From: JAVBLD01 sp031553705
GTDB lineage: Bacteria > Bacteroidota > Bacteroidia > Bacteroidales > Marinifilaceae
Length of the DNA stretch: 57,775 nt
Direction: 5' to 3'
NCBI GenBank assembly: GCA_031553705.1
Contig: JAVBLD010000028.1
Span: 1 to 57,775 of the forward strand
Shown: in pieces, positions 44,051 to 51,521 of the stretch
Layout: each line of letters starts with the position of its first letter
Position numbering within the stretch: position 1 is the stretch's first letter
Made by a program: the position numbers and the translations under genes
The notes under the pieces: generated by a model
Told to the model about the DNA's origin: nothing
Databases searched by the model: none
The model's input: only the letters and a program-made list of their open reading frames with translations

Positions 44051-45754
44051 TTATTTGTGAGGCCTTTGTGCTTGTTTCAACGGTAATTTGACTATGAAAC
44101 AGCTACCTTTCTCCGGTTGGCTTTTAATTGAAAGATCGCCGTTTAATGATTGAATCAGTTTCAATGTGATGGTTAATCCCAGTCCGGTACCTTCTACTGT
44201 TTCAGCCGAAGGAAGACGGGTAAACTCTTTAAAAATGATCTCCTGCTCTTCTTTGGTCATGCCGACGCCAGTGTCTTCGATCTTCAGAATCAATTGTTTG
44301 TCGGAGGTGATGTCCGCTGTAAGATATACCCCTCCGTTATAGGTGTATTTAACCGCATTTGACATGATGTTCACCACAATTTCCCGTATACGGGTTGTGT
44401 CACCGATAAAGTCGGCGTCCAATCCTTCGGCGATATTGCAGGATAAGGAGAGATCTTTACGTTTTGCAAGTGGTACAAAACTATTGCCGATTTCTTCCAA
44501 AAGAGATTTCGGGTTAAATTGAACCTCTTCTGCCTGGATTTCACAATCTTCCAGTTTTGAGATGTTCAATAGGTTAGTGACCAAATCCAGAATATGCAGG
44601 GATGAGGCCTTCATATTTTTTAAAAATTCACGTTGCCGTTCGCCAGTGTCCATATCCAGGAGCAGGTCGATAAAACCAATGATTGAGCTTAACGGCGATT
44701 TAATGTCATGCGATATAGCCAACATGAATTTTTTCCGGCTTTCCAATAACTGATCGGCATATTTCTTTGCGTTTTCCAATTCCCTTCTGATGCGTTGACT
44801 ATTTGAAATGTCCCGTATAATAAGAGAGCCGAAAAACAGGATTACAAGGAATGCAATAATTACTATCCAGGCAACGATTCTTGTTGTATGCGTTAAAATC
44901 TCTTCCCGTTGAGAGATCTTGTCCAACGAATTCTTAATCTCTTCCTGCTCATATTCGCTCAATACCCTTTTCAATTGTCTTGTAATCTCTCTGCTTTGCT
45001 GAATGATATTATACTCTTTTTCGCTGATCTTTTGGGTAATGATTTCTTTCTTCCGTTGGTTCTCCTGTTGAACGGTTTTTAGAATATGGATCACACTGTC
45101 TTTGCTCATCCGCTGTCCTTCGGGAGCAGATGCTTTAGGCGACGTAGCCGGTGCCTTGGCAGTTTGTTCCGGCTTTTCTTTTTTCTTGAAAAGAATATCG
45201 AGTAAGCCTTTTCGCTTCTTTTCCGGTTGTGTTTCTGAAGCCACCGGCTTTTTTATTTCCGGAGTGACTTTTTTATCGGCTTTCTGGGCCGGTTTTTTAT
45301 CCGATTGAATGCTTGCAATGGCTTGGCGATAAAAATCGTCGGAAGTAGGTATTTTATCGGTCTGGAGCAGTTCGTTCAGGTTGTTAATTTTCGCATCGAG
45401 CAAAAAGAGAATCGAATCGATCCGTAATTTCTGATCGGTTTGCGTAGTCATATTTTTTAAAGAGTCGATATTACTTTTTATTCTTTGGATGATGTCAATC
45501 GGAGGAGTAAATAGACTATTGCATCCGGTTTGCGTAAATATTTTGCTAAGCTCGATCTCTGCTTCATACAACTCGGTAATTGTATTCCCGACAATTACCA
45601 GCTTATGGCTGATTCTGGTTTCCTGGGGTTCGTCTTTTGTCAGAGTCGTGATTTGCTCATATATGTAGGCGACTGCAATTCCACTCAGTAGGACCAAAAG
45701 AACATAACTGATGATGACTTTAAATTTTATGTGTGATGAAGATGCTTGTTTCAT
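44051..45754 (-). CDS. Orphan sensor histidine kinase with Lys-rich periplasmic insert
   Basis: 567 aa from ATG 45754; a TTG at 45781 opens the longer frame but precedes the predicted promoter region. Two transmembrane helices (about 11-32 and 293-313) bracket a large predicted periplasmic region that is mostly helical or coiled coil and holds a striking Lys/Pro/Ala-rich stretch (about 151-216; P-E-K-K-R-K-G, F-K-K-K-E-K-P). The cytoplasmic part has the HisKA H349 (I-S-H-D-I-K-S-P-L) and a complete ATPase with N-box (N-I-M-S-N-A-V-K-Y), E-D-T-G-V-G-M and G-T-G-L-G-L. No receiver domain is fused and no response regulator is adjacent. Signal unknown. Confidence 0.9.
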   Translation of the reverse strand: MKQASSSHIKFKVIISYVLLVLLSGIAVAYIYEQITTLTKDEPQETRISHKLVIVGNTITELYEAEIELSKIFTQTGCNSLFTPPIDIIQRIKSNIDSLKNMTTQTDQKLRIDSILFLLDAKINNLNELLQTDKIPTSDDFYRQAIASIQSDKKPAQKADKKVTPEIKKPVASETQPEKKRKGLLDILFKKKEKPEQTAKAPATSPKASAPEGQRMSKDSVIHILKTVQQENQRKKEIITQKISEKEYNIIQQSREITRQLKRVLSEYEQEEIKNSLDKISQREEILTHTTRIVAWIVIIAFLVILFFGSLIIRDISNSQRIRRELENAKKYADQLLESRKKFMLAISHDIKSPLSSIIGFIDLLLDMDTGERQREFLKNMKASSLHILDLVTNLLNISKLEDCEIQAEEVQFNPKSLLEEIGNSFVPLAKRKDLSLSCNIAEGLDADFIGDTTRIREIVVNIMSNAVKYTYNGGVYLTADITSDKQLILKIEDTGVGMTKEEQEIIFKEFTRLPSAETVEGTGLGLTITLKLIQSLNGDLSIKSQPEKGSCFIVKLPLKQAQRPHK

Positions 45755-45782
45755 ATCATATCTCTTTACACGGCGATGCAAA

Positions 45783-45790
45783 CAAATGTA
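45783..45790 (-). promoter_or_regulatory. -7 box TACATTTG for the histidine kinase
   Basis: Exact TAnnTTTG match on the minus strand, 28 bp upstream of ATG 45754 and just upstream of the TTG codon that the longer reading would use. Confidence 0.45.
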
Positions 45791-45991
45791 ATCTAAAATT
45801 TTAACATTATTATATGGATAGTGTTCTATTTATGCTCTAATTCCAATCCCATCTTTCTGATAAATTTTAGAATACAGAGTCCCAAAAAATCATTTTTTCG
45901 CACACAATGAAAATATATTAAAAATTATTAGGATAATAATCGCACAAAAAAATCGCTAATAGAGTATAAATACAGCTTTAGCGATTGTCTG

Positions 45992-46063
45992 TGATCCCCA
46001 CGGGACTCGAACCCATATCAAAAGAACCGGAATCTTTCATTCTATCCATTGAACTAGAGGACC
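45992..46063 (-). tRNA. tRNA-Arg (anticodon CCG)
   Basis: 72 nt fold by hand into a cloverleaf: acceptor stem GGTCCTC/GGGGATC with discriminator A, D arm GTTC...GAAT, anticodon stem AAAGA/TCTTT enclosing T-T-C-C-G-G-T (anticodon CCG, reads CGG), T arm ATGGG/CCCGT with the TTCGAGT loop. CCA is not encoded. A TACCTTTG -7 box lies at 46074-46081, immediately upstream. Confidence 0.93.
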
Positions 46064-46073
46064 ATTCCGGGCA

Positions 46074-46081
46074 CAAAGGTA
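46074..46081 (-). promoter_or_regulatory. -7 box TACCTTTG for tRNA-Arg
   Basis: Exact match to TAnnTTTG on the minus strand, 10 bp upstream of the first base of the tRNA, the distance expected for a promoter with almost no leader. Confidence 0.65.
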
Positions 46082-46741
46082 ATAAATTATTAAAATAAAG
46101 AAGGGGCTTTGGCCTCTTTTTATTTTTTAAAATAATCTTTGTGGGATAAGTTATTGAATAAAAGACTAAAAGTAAGGAATTTCAGCGATAGAAGTACCTG
46201 TTTTTAGCCATTTCTACTTGCCTGTCCGTATATATACCTGCTTGCAAATATTCTTTCTCTTTTTTCTTTAGCAAAATTTTGTTCAGGGCTTATCTTGACT
46301 TTATTCGATGGTTTTTTGCGGCTTATAATCAAATGGCAATGCATATTCAATTTGTTATCGGAACAGTTACGGCTAGGGTTTTGCCGTGAAACTTGATGTC
46401 ATCGCCTGATATTAGGCAAAAATTACGCCCAGGTGCGGACTTTTCTCGGTAAAGCCTCCGGGACGCCTACTCAAAATGACCTCATCCGGGCCGTGGTATT
46501 TTTGGTCAGCATCGTGTAACATAAAAATCTGACAGGTTTCAGGGATATACCCTAACCTGCCGGTTGTTTTTCCGTATAATCGTCAGTAAAACGTAAAATG
46601 CGGTGCGATTGTAAAAAGATAGGCAGAGCAATTCGCATAATTGGCTTGAGAATCACAGAGTATTATATACATTTTGAAATGCCCCTTTATTTAATAACAC
46701 ATATATATTGATAAAATTTGTATAACTAAAAAATCATAGTC
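46082..46741. other. Gene-free region between tRNA-Arg and fimbrial operon
   Basis: 660 bp with no intact gene. It contains a 40-codon stop-free plus-strand stretch (46397-46519) that reads like protein (G-K-A-S-G-T-P-T-Q-N-D-L-I-R) but has no start, so it may be a gene relic; a strong bulged hairpin (46533-46559); and, near 46713-46720, AAAATTTG, a poor -7 candidate for the fimbrial operon. The composition shifts from AT-rich to more G+C-rich in the middle. No integrase, insertion sequence or duplicated tRNA end was seen. Confidence 0.4.
46533..46559. other. Bulged stem-loop upstream of fimbrial operon
   Basis: CAGGTT-TC-AGGG, loop ATATA, CCCT-AACCTG: 10 paired bases with a 2-nt bulge. T-rich sequence follows on each strand (TTGTTTTTCC on the plus strand, ATTTTTATG on the minus), so it could be a terminator of a vanished gene or part of a small RNA. 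Confidence 0.5.
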
Positions 46742-47848
46742 ATGAAACATAGATTAGCATTTCTGCTCGCAGCTTTATCGGTTATATCGATTATACTTTT
46801 TAGCTGCACCAAAACGAACGAATCGGCTCCGGAAAGCGGGGCCCAAGGTATATTCGTAAAGATCAATAAGGTTTCGACAAAATCCATTTCTCCCGGGGTG
46901 ACCGACCCCACGCTGGTTTTCAACAGCGGTTATCTCTATTTCGTATCCGGTTCGGGACAAATAACCGGCCGCCTTAACATAACCAATGATAATGCGGCGC
47001 TGACCGCTACTTCCGTGGGTATCCAAACGCTCCAGGCAGGCGTCGTTATCGCGGTTCCTGGAAATACGCTTTCCATTTACCTTCCCGGCAATATCCCGGT
47101 AGGCGTGACATTGCCCACTTCCGGTGCATACAGCGTGGTTGAGCAGACGGTCATATCGCTTAACAGCCAATATGACGTTTCGGGGGGCATAACCGTCGCA
47201 ACGATCTACGGGGGTAGCCCGATTATACCGCCTGTAGCTCCTGCAACAGTCGCCACTGCAAATATCGACGTAAGTCCTCTGGCATCGAGGATCGAGATAA
47301 GCGCTCTCACCGGTGGTACCGGCATAGCGGGCTCCTGGATCGTCGAAGGCATATTCATCAATAAATACGACAACCAGCAATACCTGAACGCGACCCGCAA
47401 TGCTGCAGGTTTCAAGGATAACGGTACCGACCCGGCCGCTTACCTGATCGGCACGACCGGATACCCGACCGCGGATAACGGCATGTATTTCGACTATAAC
47501 GTCTCCGGAGTAGGGATACTGGACGGTGGAACCAATGCCTACACGCCGGCGACAGCAGGGAACGTGTGGTCGTATAATGTTTTCTCCGGTTTGGTCCCGC
47601 ATATCGTTATCCGGCTTGACGACATCACCGGCTTTCAGAATCCGCAATTCCTGACCGTGAAGACTTTCCGCACGAGTGGTGGAGAGGTCATCACCTCTTT
47701 CGAGCGCGGTAAAATCTACCGGATCACCAACATAGCGTTTACCTCCGACGACCTTTCCGAGCAGCCGGAGCTGGAAACGCTGGATGTCGAGGTCACCGTC
47801 AACCTGATCGACTGGACCTTCGAAGACGGAGTCCAGCCCGGATTCTGA
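46742..47848 (+). CDS. Fimbrillin-like major subunit (type V pilus, lipoprotein)
   Basis: 368 aa; lipoprotein signal with Cys22 in I-L-F-S-C-T-K, then a beta-sandwich protein rich in Gly, Thr and Ala. Order and features match FimA/Mfa1-like fimbrillins: exported as a lipoprotein, processed at the surface and polymerised by donor-strand exchange; the C-terminal strand V-T-V-N-L-I-D-W-T-F resembles the C-terminal donor segment of that family. It is first in the operon and separated from the FimB-like gene by a hairpin, which would favour excess of this subunit. Codon and base use are clearly more G+C-rich than the flanking chromosome (one sampled line is 37 G+C of 60; a line in the SpoIIM gene is 24 of 60). 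Confidence 0.75.
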   Translation: MKHRLAFLLAALSVISIILFSCTKTNESAPESGAQGIFVKINKVSTKSISPGVTDPTLVFNSGYLYFVSGSGQITGRLNITNDNAALTATSVGIQTLQAGVVIAVPGNTLSIYLPGNIPVGVTLPTSGAYSVVEQTVISLNSQYDVSGGITVATIYGGSPIIPPVAPATVATANIDVSPLASRIEISALTGGTGIAGSWIVEGIFINKYDNQQYLNATRNAAGFKDNGTDPAAYLIGTTGYPTADNGMYFDYNVSGVGILDGGTNAYTPATAGNVWSYNVFSGLVPHIVIRLDDITGFQNPQFLTVKTFRTSGGEVITSFERGKIYRITNIAFTSDDLSEQPELETLDVEVTVNLIDWTFEDGVQPGF

Positions 47849-47875
47849 TCGGTTCATAATCTTGATTCTCTTATT

Positions 47876-47901
47876 CAGGGGCGGTAAATTGCCGACCCCT
47901 G
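47876..47901 (+). terminator. Hairpin between fimbrillin and anchor genes
   Basis: CAGGGG-CGG, 7-nt loop, CCG-A-CCCCTG: 9 bp with one bulge in the 94-nt gap. No T-run follows, so partial termination or RNA protection is more likely than full termination. Confidence 0.55.
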
Positions 47902-47942
47902 GAATGAATGCACTGTAAAACAGTCGATTAAATCAATCAGTC

Positions 47943-48824
47943 GTGAAATTTGCAACTTATATATTGTTTTTCGCCGGCATCGTGTGTTCCGGGTGTATCA
48001 GGGAGGACGTCGGTTCGTGTCCGCCAGTCGGGAATGTCACTCTTACGTTCAGTTACATGCAGGACGGACAGGACAGGTTCGGCAGTCATATCGGCAAGGT
48101 CAACCTCTATATTTACCGGGCCGGAGGCGAATTCATACGTACCGTCGAGGTGCCACAGGCTGCTCTCGATGTTTTCCATGGTACTACGATCGACCTGCCG
48201 GCCGGCACCTATGACATTATAGGTTGGGGCAATATCGGCCCCAACACCGGGGTGTCTGATACGGACGGGTTTACAGTGGAAGAGTCTTATATCTTTTATT
48301 CGGGCGTCCAGACCGGCGACTCGCTCTACCATTCTCCCGGGGTTAACGGCACGGAGGGATACGTCTTAACCGTTCCCGGAACGGGAATGGTTTCCGGGGT
48401 GATGGATTTTACCAACCGGCACAAGATCATTGAAGTCTACGTACAGGGGCTCGTCGCACCTTCGGCCGGACTGTCCGAACTCATACCCGGCTACTATTTC
48501 GATATGACACCACTGGTCGCTGCGCCCAAAAGTATGTTGCAGCAGGGACAGGCGGTGAATACTCCGCAAGGTGTGGCTTATCTTTCACGTTTTTACACAC
48601 CCGAATTCCTCAACGCAAACCCGATCCAGGTGTCCGTCACGAATTTGGCCGGAACGGTAAGCTACACCCTGTCGCTTCAAAATTATATCGCGGAGTTCTA
48701 TCCCAACCTGGTCATTCAGGACGGAGGCGGCGAAACGATACGGATCATGTTGCGATTTGAACAAACCTCTGTCACCGTTTCCCTGCCCGGTTGGGATTAC
48801 ATCGACACCACGCCCATATTCTAA
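47943..48824 (+). CDS. FimB/Mfa2-family fimbrial anchor/accessory subunit
   Basis: 293 aa, GTG start, lipobox with Cys18 (I-V-C-S-G-C). Immediately after, I-R-E-D-V-G-S-C-P is the hallmark beginning of FimB/Mfa2 (DUF1812) proteins, which anchor and limit the length of the fimbria at the outer membrane. Two beta-sandwich halves follow; M-D-F-T-N-R-H-K-I-I-E-V-Y-V starts the second. The next gene begins directly at its stop codon. Confidence 0.85.
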   Translation: MKFATYILFFAGIVCSGCIREDVGSCPPVGNVTLTFSYMQDGQDRFGSHIGKVNLYIYRAGGEFIRTVEVPQAALDVFHGTTIDLPAGTYDIIGWGNIGPNTGVSDTDGFTVEESYIFYSGVQTGDSLYHSPGVNGTEGYVLTVPGTGMVSGVMDFTNRHKIIEVYVQGLVAPSAGLSELIPGYYFDMTPLVAAPKSMLQQGQAVNTPQGVAYLSRFYTPEFLNANPIQVSVTNLAGTVSYTLSLQNYIAEFYPNLVIQDGGGETIRIMLRFEQTSVTVSLPGWDYIDTTPIF

Positions 48825-48839
48825 ATGTGCAGGAAAGTT

Positions 48840-51512
48840 ATGAAAGACTTCTTTATATTGATTTCGTTTTTGGCTATGATCTCGTGCGTGCACGAAACCG
48901 TGCCTTCCGCCAAAGAGCTAGAGGAAATCCGCATCCGGTTCAAGGTGGAGCTTTCTGACGCCAATATGCCTGCGACAAGAGTGCTTTCCGATCAGGACGA
49001 AAGCTTCATCGGCTCGATAGACCTGCTGGCATTCGTGCAGCAGGGTGACGATTACCGCTATTCCTATCATGCCGCAGGCAGCTACAACTCCTCAACGAGT
49101 TCTTTTACGGCAACTGTCAGAAAGTTCGATTCGCCTCAGGTTTTTGTCATCCTAGCCAATGCCTCGGCCGCTTACGTCGCTTCGGGGATCACACAACAGG
49201 ACAACCTGTCCGATGCCCTGCAAAAGATCATCGTGACAAGCCAGACGGAATGGCCAGCCAGGAATAATGGCGCCGCCGAGTTCACACCCATACCGATGTA
49301 TGCCAAAACCGCCCCGGTGGCGGTAACCTCTTCGACGGCCGCATTAGGACCTTACGGCATATTACGCATGCTGGCCCGCCTCGACGTGAGCCTTGCTCCG
49401 GTAGCGGCAGGCAATTTCGTGATGACCCAGGTCATGATCTACAATCGCAAAACGGCAGGCTACGTTGCCTATGACGATGCCGATTGGAATGCGGCGAACC
49501 AAACGGTCACGGCTGCCGGGGTTCCGCCTTTCTATCCCGGGACTACCGATGATCCCACAGTATTGGAACCATCGCTCGTTTATAATGTGCCCGGCTCTGG
49601 AGCGTTGAGGCAAAGCCTCTATACGTTCGAAGCGAAAGGGGTGCAGGATCGGGAGCTGGCGACCTGCCTGGTGATCGGAGGCAATTACGATGCCGGGGGC
49701 AATCCTTCCGCCTCGGGAGAGATCAGCTATTACCGCATCGACATCAAAACGCCGCAAACACCTTCGGGATACGTCTCCCAGGATATTCTGCGCAACCACT
49801 TGTATAACATTGTGGTGCGGGAGTTCACGGGTAAAGGCGCCACTACACCTGACGACGCTTTCTTCGGGTCGGCAGTGATCGATGCCCAGATAACTCCCTG
49901 GAATCTGGCTCAGAACAGCGTCATTTTCGACGGGCAGCACAGCCTGGTGTTGAGCCGAGATAAGTTAAATGCAGGAAACGAGGGGTTTTCGGCGAGCCTG
50001 AACCTGACGACCGACTATACGGGAGTGGATACGGGTTTGCCTGTCGGTATTTTCATCGGTCCGGTCGTTTATACCTCCGGCGGTAGCGGGTGGCTCACGG
50101 TTTCAAACAATATAGGTGCTAACGGTTCGATGGAACGGAATATCCAGATAACGGGTTCCTCCAATGCTACGGGTTCCGACCGCACGGCCCAATTTACGAT
50201 TACGGTCGGTAACCTGCAATATGCGTTCAAGGTCAACCAGAGCAAGGACCCGTGGTTGAGTTATGGTTATGCCTCGATCTACTTTATGAACGGGAGGCAG
50301 GCCTTCCTCACGGCCAGTTCGAACTTCGGCTGGACAGTGCAGGTCAAATCCGGGACGAACGTCCAGGGTGGGTTGACCGAGTTGCTGACCACTTCCGGCG
50401 GCCATGCCGAGAATGAATTTGTCTTTTTTAATACCTATGACGATGAGGATGATATGCTTGCGGGCAATCCCCAAAAAACGGCCGACACCGCCGTGTTGAC
50501 CTTCAGAGATATCGATGGCGTCTGCCCCGATGTCGATGTTAAAATATGGCTGGCGTCAGGTGTTCCCGAGGGATCGTCGAATTGCTATATGATGGCGCCC
50601 GGTTCTTACCCGATCCTGATCCCTGTCGAACGGGCGAACGCGCCTTCGGTGACGGGAACCGCTGTCGTCGGCCAGCAAATAGGGCCGAATGATGTGCTCG
50701 GGGCCAGCTTTGTCTGGACCGATTCCCCGTCCGGCCTTTCGCCACAAGGTGCGGTAAGGTCGGTTATACCGGCGGGCGACGGTTCTGTCGGATACCTGCT
50801 TGTCCGTCCCGGAAGCAGCGTAGGCAATACGGTGGTGGCAGTGACTACCGGCGGCATCATACGCTGGAGCTGGCACATCTGGGTGACGGGCTACCAGCCT
50901 TCGGGCAATTGGCTCGACCGCAACCTGGGTGCGTTGAGTAACGTTCCCGGCAGCCCCGGGGTCGGCGGACTCCTTTACCAATGGGGCCGCAAGGATCCAT
51001 TTCCCGCAGCGACCGATTTGTGGTACGACCAGAACGGGACGCTCAACCAGCCGGCGATAACCACGATAGCCGGTAACATCAATGCGCCGGTTACGGAGGT
51101 TACCAGTTCCGTGCGGAATCCTTTCAGTTTCTTCACCAGTCCGTACAATGCGAGGTCCTTCTCGTGGGGAGGAAACTTGCCGGATAAGGAGATTTACGAT
51201 CCTTGTCCCCCAGGTTACAAGGTTCCGGTATATACGCTGTGGCAAGGCTTGAACACCACGACCTTCCCCTGGAACGGCAGCAACGGCCGAACCAATGCCT
51301 CAGTAGGCGGATTTTATCCCGTAACCGGCGCCCGCAATAACGGAGGGGTGTTGGTGCAACCCGGCAACGGATATTATTGGAGTACCGAATCAACGTCCAG
51401 TATGAGCCCGCGTCTGAGTTTTACTTCGACCTCGGTTTCGTATAATGTGGGCAATCTTTTTAATCACATCGATGCGTATGCCATAAGATGCGTCGCGGAA
51501 AATCCTCAATAA
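48840..51512 (+). CDS. Large fimbrial tip-type subunit with DUF4906 and FISUMP-like domains
   Basis: 890 aa from ATG 48840 (an ATG at 48825, 5 codons earlier and abutting the previous stop, is the alternative); lipobox L-A-M-I-S-C. N-terminal fimbrillin-like sandwich (A-T-R-V-L, about 25-150), a DUF4906-like region (about 150-370, L-N-H-L-Y-N-I-V-V-R-E-F), two BACON-like repeats containing S-G-W-L-T-V-S and P-W-L-S-Y-G-Y-A-S, and a C-terminal FISUMP domain (about 680-890: W-L-D-R-N-L-G-A, Y-Q-W-G-R-K-D-P-F-P, Y-D-P-C-P-P-G-Y-K-V-P, Y-Y-W-S-T-E-S). The terminal FISUMP lectin-like module suggests an adhesin at the fimbrial tip. Same G+C-rich codon use as its neighbours. Confidence 0.75.
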   Translation: MKDFFILISFLAMISCVHETVPSAKELEEIRIRFKVELSDANMPATRVLSDQDESFIGSIDLLAFVQQGDDYRYSYHAAGSYNSSTSSFTATVRKFDSPQVFVILANASAAYVASGITQQDNLSDALQKIIVTSQTEWPARNNGAAEFTPIPMYAKTAPVAVTSSTAALGPYGILRMLARLDVSLAPVAAGNFVMTQVMIYNRKTAGYVAYDDADWNAANQTVTAAGVPPFYPGTTDDPTVLEPSLVYNVPGSGALRQSLYTFEAKGVQDRELATCLVIGGNYDAGGNPSASGEISYYRIDIKTPQTPSGYVSQDILRNHLYNIVVREFTGKGATTPDDAFFGSAVIDAQITPWNLAQNSVIFDGQHSLVLSRDKLNAGNEGFSASLNLTTDYTGVDTGLPVGIFIGPVVYTSGGSGWLTVSNNIGANGSMERNIQITGSSNATGSDRTAQFTITVGNLQYAFKVNQSKDPWLSYGYASIYFMNGRQAFLTASSNFGWTVQVKSGTNVQGGLTELLTTSGGHAENEFVFFNTYDDEDDMLAGNPQKTADTAVLTFRDIDGVCPDVDVKIWLASGVPEGSSNCYMMAPGSYPILIPVERANAPSVTGTAVVGQQIGPNDVLGASFVWTDSPSGLSPQGAVRSVIPAGDGSVGYLLVRPGSSVGNTVVAVTTGGIIRWSWHIWVTGYQPSGNWLDRNLGALSNVPGSPGVGGLLYQWGRKDPFPAATDLWYDQNGTLNQPAITTIAGNINAPVTEVTSSVRNPFSFFTSPYNARSFSWGGNLPDKEIYDPCPPGYKVPVYTLWQGLNTTTFPWNGSNGRTNASVGGFYPVTGARNNGGVLVQPGNGYYWSTESTSSMSPRLSFTSTSVSYNVGNLFNHIDAYAIRCVAENPQ

Positions 51513-51521
51513 CATATAGAC

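Noticed and set aside
45755..45781. TTG start for the histidine kinase
   Set aside because: The ATG nine codons later begins a normal membrane protein, and the -7 box is only a few bases from the TTG.
45992..46063. tRNA-Arg as a proven attachment site
   Set aside because: No duplicated tRNA 3' end, integrase or excisionase was found on either side of the fimbrial operon, and the operon lies on the 5' side of the tRNA.
46775..47857. 360-codon open frame antisense to the fimbrillin gene
   Set aside because: It mirrors the fimbrillin gene over its whole length, encodes an Arg/Gly/Asp-rich product without domain, and is explained by G/C-ending codons removing stops in the opposite frame. The sense frame has a lipoprotein signal and fimbrial features.
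50556..51245. 229-codon antisense frame within the tip-type gene
   Set aside because: Same codon-bias effect; no start context, no recognisable motif, fully inside a well-supported gene.
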